Of a DNA stretch of 13,550 nt, positions 13,163 through 13,550 are shown in pieces. The position numbers and the translations under genes are program-made. The DNA lies in the NCBI GenBank assembly GCA_937894665.1, contig CALAWF010000135.1, positions 1 to 13,550 of the forward strand, given 5' to 3'. Origin of the DNA: an uncultured bacterium (GTDB taxonomy: Bacteria; Cyanobacteriota; Vampirovibrionia; Gastranaerophilales; Gastranaerophilaceae). Below the pieces are notes generated by a model. That model ran no database searches, was not told the DNA's origin, and saw only the letters and a list, made by a program, of their open reading frames with translations. Position 1 is the stretch's first letter, and each line of letters begins with the position of its first letter.

Positions 13163-13375
13163 ATGGATTCAAATGCGTTAAATAAAAATATTGCAGATAA
13201 TATTAGACAAATTCGAGCTAAAAATAGAATTTCCCAAGATGAATTATCTGAATTGAGTGGAATTAGTCAACAATATATTTGCAAAATTGAAAATGAAAAA
13301 GTGAATCCAAGTATTTATATTCTTTATAAAATTGCTAATTCTTTAAAAGTTACTGTTAATGATTTGGTTTATTGA
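13163..13375 (+). CDS. Small XRE-family (Cro/CI-type) DNA-binding regulator (copy 2)
   Basis: A 70-aa single-domain helix-turn-helix protein, equal in layout to XRE 1. ISQDELSELSGISQQYICKI (23-42) holds the HTH helices, followed by ENEKVNPSIYILYKIANSL (43-61). The recognition helix region differs from copy 1 (SQQYICKI against SLDYLGKI), so the two may read different operators, in line with the different repeats found upstream of each. No Shine-Dalgarno precedes the ATG (TTAGCTT), and a TATAAA ends 8 bases upstream, pointing to a leaderless or almost leaderless message. It probably controls prepilin 2 and itself, which is inferred from position. Confidence 0.9.
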   Translation: MDSNALNKNIADNIRQIRAKNRISQDELSELSGISQQYICKIENEKVNPSIYILYKIANSLKVTVNDLVY

Positions 13376-13385
13376 TTTTAATAAG

Positions 13386-13480
13386 CTCCCTCCCCGAGGG
13401 ACACTAGCTGAACTGACGAAACGAAGTTGAGTCGAGTGAAACTGCGTGCCGTATGGCTGAGGGTAAGGGAGAGGGTTTGA
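13386..13480. repeat. Interspersed repeat-like element, relatively G+C-rich
   Basis: This stretch begins 10 bases after the XRE 2 stop and is richer in G and C than its surroundings. CTCCCT (13386-13391) pairs with AGGGAG (13466-13471) as outer arms, and CCCTC/GAGGG (13388-13400) can form a small inner hairpin. No credible reading frame crosses it. A related fragment may lie at 12292-12307. Its form suggests a short mobile or palindromic intergenic repeat, but copies elsewhere cannot be seen. Confidence 0.5.
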
Positions 13481-13490
13481 GAATTACCCA

Positions 13491-13536
13491 GTTCGCTTTT
13501 TCTTTTTTATTTCGATGAAAAAAGAAAAAGTAGAAC
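13491..13536. repeat. Long A/T hairpin near the window end
   Basis: CTTTTTCTTTTTT (13496-13508) and AAAAAAGAAAAAG (13518-13530) are perfect 13-base complements around a 9-base loop, extended by GTTC/GAAC (13491-13494 and 13533-13536) with small bulges. A further GAAAAAG at 13538-13544 continues the pattern to the window end. It may belong to the repeat element just before it. Confidence 0.7.
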
Positions 13537-13550
13537 CGAAAAAGAAAAAC

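Overview
The window is A+T-rich (about one third G+C by eye) and densely packed with genes on both strands. It looks chromosomal and bacterial. A membrane-anchored MCE/MlaD-type lipid-transport protein points to a two-membrane cell. The two prepilins both carry the N-terminal motif GFTLAEVLITLGIIGVVAA, and the orphan FixC/FixX pair and small interspersed repeats add to the picture. Together these suggest a gut-type, non-photosynthetic relative of Cyanobacteria (Vampirovibrionia/Gastranaerophilales). That assignment is inference from general resemblance, not from a marker gene.

Layout. At 1-110 is the tail of an unrecognised plus-strand gene. At 97-3084 (minus) a two-gene unit encodes LysM cell-wall hydrolases: a 634-aa N-acetylmuramoyl-L-alanine amidase followed by a 354-aa GH24 (T4-type) lysozyme; neither has a visible signal peptide. 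At 3189-4464 (minus) an MCE-domain protein gene overlaps upp (uracil phosphoribosyltransferase). A divergent promoter region at 4465-4583 separates these from fixC-fixX (4584-6154), a flavoprotein and ferredoxin pair for electron transfer to quinone. Next come a small internally duplicated protein of unknown function (6195-6566) and a CorA-type metal transporter (6654-7607), which ends at a strong bidirectional hairpin.

At 7661-8647 a type IV prepilin-like gene (minus) is divergent from a 71-aa XRE repressor-like gene (plus). At 8777-12074 four plus-strand genes run closely together: map (methionine aminopeptidase), an unrecognised 223-aa protein with a possible degenerate RNase H-like fold, a membrane TPR protein, and tmk (thymidylate kinase). 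The 295 bp after tmk hold no gene but a patchwork of repeats. At 12370-13375 the prepilin/XRE arrangement occurs a second time with paralogous proteins. The window ends in more repeat sequence (13386-13550).

The most interesting pattern is the twin module: an exported pilin-like protein divergent from a tiny XRE regulator. In both copies the regulator has no Shine-Dalgarno sequence and a -10-like box 6 to 8 bases before its ATG, implying a leaderless mRNA. In both copies a TTGACA -35 for the prepilin lies within 20 bases of the regulator's start codon, with operator-like repeats beside it. This looks like a compact, self-regulated surface-protein cassette, and I do not recognise it as a described system.
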